Of a stretch of 12,654 nt of DNA, positions 9,001-12,654 are shown in pieces (position 1 is the first letter of the stretch; the number at the start of each line of letters is the position of its first letter). The translations under genes and the position numbers were made by a program. Source of the stretch: Bremia lactucae (Eukaryota; Oomycota; Peronosporomycetes; Peronosporales; Peronosporaceae); NCBI RefSeq assembly GCF_004359215.1, contig NC_090615.1, positions 6,500,194-6,512,847 on the forward strand. The letters are read 5' to 3'. The notes beneath the pieces were generated by a model. That model saw only the letters and a program-made list of their open reading frames with translations. It was not told the DNA's origin and made no database searches.

Positions 9001-10629
9001 TTGCATATCGTTTCCAGTGCTGGAACCATAAAAGCCGCTGAGTCCTTGTAAAAGTCATTATTTAGCCCATCTTGACCTGCCGCCTTGTGTCTTTCAAGCG
9101 CCGCGACGGCTAACAAAATTTCATCCACAGATATTGGCTGTAGAAGAAGAGCGTTGTCTTGGTTTTGCAGTCTCTGCCCGGTCGGGATACATACAAATTC
9201 ACCGAATTTAGTGGGGAGGTCATCCAGCTCCACTGTTCGATGAATCGTGCACAGAACTGGAGACCATTCCACAGCAAACATATCCGCTATGGTCATGTCT
9301 CTCCGGAACGCCGCTCCGTGTCGCTGGGTGATATTTGTGACATGCTGATCACTCTCCCAATCGGATACACTTTTATACGCCCACCGCAACCGCGCCGTAG
9401 AGCGTGCAAGCTGGTCGCCCAGCCGTATCAGATGTGCCTCCCGCATTTCTTCCATATTGGCTGAAATCCATTGCCGACGCGTCAGTAATTGTGCCCTATT
9501 TCTTCGACGTATCTTCTCAATGACGCGCTTACGTCGTTGTTTTTCGCGTTTGGTTATACGTTGGATACTCTTTACGCCTTCGGCCACATCTGCGTCCCAT
9601 GTGTGAACTGTTGTTCCGTGCCCGACCTCCATATTCGCTAACTCATGGTGTAGGTCCGCTAGCACTCGGTCGGGCTTGTTCGTCTTGATAGGATAAGTGA
9701 CTTTAAACTGATTCGGCGGCCTTTGCGGCGCTACGGTGTCCCTCAGATGCAGTTCCACCTCCTGGTGATCGGAAAAGAGAGGTGGCGAGCGAACGGATAC
9801 CCAGACGACGAGGGGTGCCCAATCTTCGGGAACGTAAAACCGATCAATACGACTTGCCCGTTCGCGTTCCCAATAAGTGAAGTGATCCGTTAGGTCGTCT
9901 TCCCCTTCGTCATCTGCATGGTCGCGCAGCATGCGCGCATCCGTCATCTGCGTATTCAGAAGCAACTTTGTGAGGGCAGGACTCTGGGTCTGACTCGGGT
10001 CTGCTTGCCTCCCGCCGCCCCATCCTGTCCAGGTGAGGACTCTGTACGCAATTAAAGTCCCCTAACAAGACGCTGTCAGTATTATGAAGGTCCCATGAAC
10101 TCAGCCCGTTGAAGAACAGCTCCCTTTCTCCTCGCAGGGAAGGCGCATATATGTTTAACACGCCAATCTCGCCCATCCGTATTCCGATCGTGCGCGTATC
10201 CCACCGATGTGCCCCCCATGCTGATGCCGTATTCGCCGACGCAGGTGTTAGAAGGATAGCAACCCCACCGGACGAGGATGACCCCGTACTCCAGTAAAAC
10301 ATGACAGGGTGATCTCGATCGCGCTCTTTCCCCCAGAGACGCCTCCTCTCTGCTGCCAACGCTCTTGCCTCGTTGACCGTGTCCACATGCATCTCTTGTA
10401 TGCACCAAGCCAATGGTCGCCGACTCACCGGGGTTCGTCTCCAGGCCTCCATCCATTGATGTCGCGTCTTAGCTTTGAAACCTAAAACATTTTGTGTTAC
10501 CAGTTTTCTGTCCATTTGCAAGCCGGTAGATAAGTCGGTGGCCCTGTCGTGTGATGACCCCTCCAGAAGTCGTAGCCGTCCGTACGCATCCGCCGTGGAT
10601 ATCGGAGATCCGTAATAGAGCGGGCCCAT
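6055..10629 (-). pseudogene. LINE ORF2: APE endonuclease, reverse transcriptase, zinc-finger C-terminus (broken)
   Basis: This protein nicks target DNA and copies the element RNA into it. Reading leftwards: an endonuclease opens with MDRKLVTQNVLGF (from 10515), then WCIQEMH with the catalytic Glu, NIYAPS, LLGDFNC (about 10046-10068), and RIDRFYV and SDHQEVE with the terminal His (about 9773). The reverse transcriptase shows LLLDFKKAYDTVD (motif A, about 8693-8655), GIRQGCPLAP (motif B), and SAFVDDSTLF with the active-site FVDD (8364-8375). The C-terminal Cys/His segment has SPETLRHIFWDC and LWDKVVSHW, then TILTTICHTRLWTDRNAVVF. Breaks: a one-base insertion in CCCC (10018-10021) splits the endonuclease; an in-frame TGA (6618-6620) falls inside the Cys/His region; a one-base deletion in GGGGG (6405-6409) shifts the last part. 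The start is uncertain: ATG at 10629, 19 nt after the ORF1 stop, or ATG at 10515. Confidence 0.88.
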
Positions 10630-10648
10630 AGTCACATCTATAGTGCCC

Positions 10649-12654
10649 TTAGTACAGAACGAGGCTGCTTGCCTTATTATGCTGGAGTTCAGATAAAAAA
10701 AAACTACGAAGAGCCTCCCACTCGACTGGTTTGTTCTTGGAATAATAGGCGCGTTTGTACCGGTCATTTGAGACCAGTAACCTAAGGTGCAGCCGCAGTT
10801 TTTCCGGCGTGTGTGGTGGTGTGGGTTTTCCTTCGGTAAGCGCGGAGATTTCACAGTCATATAAGAGAGAGCACACAATATGGTGACCCAGTCCCTTGCG
10901 CCGCCGGGGAGCACACAATTTGAGCATATCGTCGCCCGCGTACTTCTGAGACCGCAAATGATTCCAGTCGTCCGCGTTATCCACCAAAGGAGCCAGTACC
11001 TTGTTTGTGTATTGCTGATCCACCGGTCCAGCCATTCGTGTGTACTTTTGTCCGTCGTCCTGTCCCTGTATCTCTGAAGGCCCGCCGCGAGACATTCACG
11101 TCTACCATCTATGGTCCATTGAACGAACACGGAATCATCGAGAGTCAAAAGTAACTGTTCTGGAAATGCAAAGCGTTTGACATGCCACATCAGAATATCC
11201 GGCGCAAGCTGTACGATCCGTTGCCATTCCACGGTGGTACTCCATGCCGCGGGGAAAGGAACATGTGTCCCTGAAGACGATTCCGACTGCAATAACTCCC
11301 ACGCAGAGGCCCAATCCTCCTTGTCAATACGTTCGTCGTCTGGCTCACTAGAGGGAAGCCGAGGAACCTCGTCATTTCGGCCTTTTTTTAGAACCACTTG
11401 CGCCTGCGAGTTTTGATCTGTCTGTCCTTCGTCGCCCATAGCTGTCGATGAATGAGAAAATCCGCGTTTACGCGCCGTGGATGACTGATTCCTTGTGTCC
11501 AAAGAAGTCTCCGTGAGCAGTAACGTTGAATCCCCCGCCAGTCCAAATACTGCGAGTGCGGTGCATTGGCTAGTCGTGATCGGTGGATGCGTCGCGTCCA
11601 CTATGCTATCCTCGGGCGGAGCTGGATAGAGGCCGCCAGCGATAGTCAAAGAGTCTGATGTATTCGACTCGGCGAGTAATAAACCGTCTGCCCGCGGAGA
11701 CGAGGTGGTTCTGGTCGTATTTGATTGACGGAGCCCCCTGAGCTGCAGCTGTTAGGAGTTCAAGTTCGTAGGGGATAGATGGTACTCCTTTAATATCCCC
11801 TGTTCCGTGGCAGCTGTCGCGTCCTCTCTTAACACAGTCGCTAGGCGCTGTTGATCTGCCAGGGATCGTGATAAAGCAGTCTGAGTAAGCAGGGTGTGAA
11901 GCTCGTCATGGCGCGTAGGGTCACGCGATGTCAAAAGCAGATAGATCTCGTGTTTCAGCTCGAGATGGACTGTCTCCGAATCTAGTAGCCCCCAGATGGC
12001 ATTGATCCGGTCGGTTCCTGACGCCGCGACATCGGCAGCGACCATACTGCTGTCGGCAGCAATTATTGTACAACACTGCGCCGTAGAATCCGGTGATCCC
12101 GCCGTTATGTGTGCTGGCCATTTAGTCTCGAGTCCTTCCTGATCATCGCTGGTATCCCCATCGCCTTCAAGATCTGGCAACCCCCCAGTCCTGCTAGAGT
12201 GTATAAAGGCTGAGTAGTGCTGTCCTCAATAGCGTAGTATAAGGGGTGGTGTGCTTGGGTGTTCGATCTTTTTCGCGATGATTTCGTCCATACACTCAGC
12301 CACAGTCAAATTATATTCCGCCGACGTCCCGACCACTCGCCGCTGACGAGTAATGGTCCTCGGTGTGTATTTTCGACATACCCAGTCACTATTGTCACCC
12401 GTTATGTGCTGTATCACATAAATGTCGCGCTGTAGAAAGTTCGCGGCCATGCCTAAGGTGTCGCTGCCGCCCCAGGTGTCAGGTGTGACAACTATGTCCG
12501 GTTTTGAAGAACTCGCGGCGTAGTCATCGAGAAACCATCGCATTTGGTTGGCCGATTCCGAGCGGGTAATTGTAGGCCAGCCACGATGGACGTTGTGTAG
12601 CGCTTGAACCCGATGATCGTGAGCAAACTGATCTTCCAAATGAAGAAGTCCAGA
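10649..12654 (-). pseudogene. LINE ORF1: OTU-like protease domain plus gag-like region (partial, broken)
   Basis: The reading frame enters from beyond the window. Its first visible part (12654-12190) resembles an OTU cysteine protease: TWGGSDTLGMAANFLQRDIY (the WGG-x-x-x-L core, Trp at 12472-12474), an RRVV strand region, PPLILRY, then GQHYSAF with the expected catalytic His (12217-12219). The catalytic Cys would lie upstream, outside the window. An acidic linker (LPDLEGDGDTSDDQEGLE) and a helix-rich stretch follow, then a basic patch (ARKRG), WASAWELLQ and LAPDILMWHVKRFAFPEQ; I do not recognise this part. Breaks: in-frame TGA at 12226-12228, just before the His; in-frame TAA at 11752-11754; a one-base loss at the TTTT at 11046-11049, after which coding continues in another frame (KVLAPLVDNADDWNHLRSQ, KLCAPRRRKGLGHH, RAYYSKNKPVEWEALRS) to the TAA at 10649. 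That all three in-frame pieces share one frame shows they were one ORF. Confidence 0.68.

Larger units (their letters stand above)
6006..12654 (-). mobile_element. Non-LTR (LINE) retrotransposon, 5'-truncated by the window edge, decayed
   Basis: A two-ORF element on the minus strand. ORF1 has an OTU-like protease domain and a gag-like part. ORF2 has an APE endonuclease, a reverse transcriptase and a C-terminal zinc-finger region. The domain order and APE-type endonuclease place it with L1/Tx1-like LINEs, a group common in oomycetes; the exact clade needs a tree. No long terminal repeats or integrase are present. The 3' end is uncertain: ORF2 stops at 6055 and two hairpins follow, then unrelated sequence, with no poly(A) tail seen. 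The visible part is about 6.6 kb. At least six inactivating changes were found, so this copy is probably not autonomous. Confidence 0.88.

Noticed and set aside
9910..9965. Start of the reverse transcriptase frame at 9965 as a separate gene
   Set aside because: The first codon there is TTG, and the upstream frame continues the endonuclease (GGRQADPSQTQSPALTK) once the single-base insertion at 10018-10021 is recognised. It is one ORF2, not two genes.
10690..11045. Continuous LINE frame rich in Trp and Cys through this part (same frame as the endonuclease)
   Set aside because: Although open, its composition is abnormal, while the overlapping frame ending at 10649 has ordinary coding composition. 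I take the open stretch as an out-of-frame read after the frameshift near 11046.

Overview
The window looks like nuclear DNA of an oomycete, most likely a downy mildew or a Phytophthora relative. Three things point there: compact housekeeping genes with very short GT-AG introns (57, 59 and 68 nt), an oomycete-type initiator just upstream of a gene, and a secreted protein with an RXLR-like/dEER leader typical of host-translocated effectors. The genus is inference; I cannot fix the species.

Layout. 1-470: non-coding 5' flank with an unusual nested palindrome (45-109). 471-2228 (+): ALG3, the ER dolichyl-P-mannose alpha-1,3-mannosyltransferase, one intron, with an extra C-terminal domain of about 140 residues that resembles DUF2470. 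2318-3989 (+): DPH2, a diphthamide synthesis subunit, two introns, starting only 89 bp after ALG3. 4295-4311: initiator-like element. 4319-5479 (+): intronless RXLR-like/dEER effector of 386 aa. 5480-6005: non-coding, with a 19-nt near-perfect palindrome. About 6006-12654 (-): a large non-LTR (LINE) retrotransposon whose 5' end lies beyond the window. It reads leftwards.

The LINE has two reading frames. ORF1 (12654 to 10649) appears to begin with an OTU-like cysteine protease domain, cut by the window edge, followed by an acidic linker and an unrecognised gag-like region. ORF2 (10629 to 6055) carries an APE-type endonuclease, a reverse transcriptase with an FVDD active site, and a C-terminal zinc-finger region. 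Both are broken: three in-frame stops (12226-12228, 11752-11754, 6618-6620) and three single-base frameshifts, each at a short homopolymer (about 11046-11049, 10018-10021, 6405-6409). The copy is a fairly young but non-coding relic, unless the indels are assembly errors.

Together the window shows a boundary between a gene-dense housekeeping block (N-glycosylation and translation-factor modification) and a repeat- and effector-bearing block. The least expected items are the ALG3 C-terminal fusion and the OTU-like domain in the LINE ORF1. I see no CRISPR array, tRNA, rRNA or operon-type structure.
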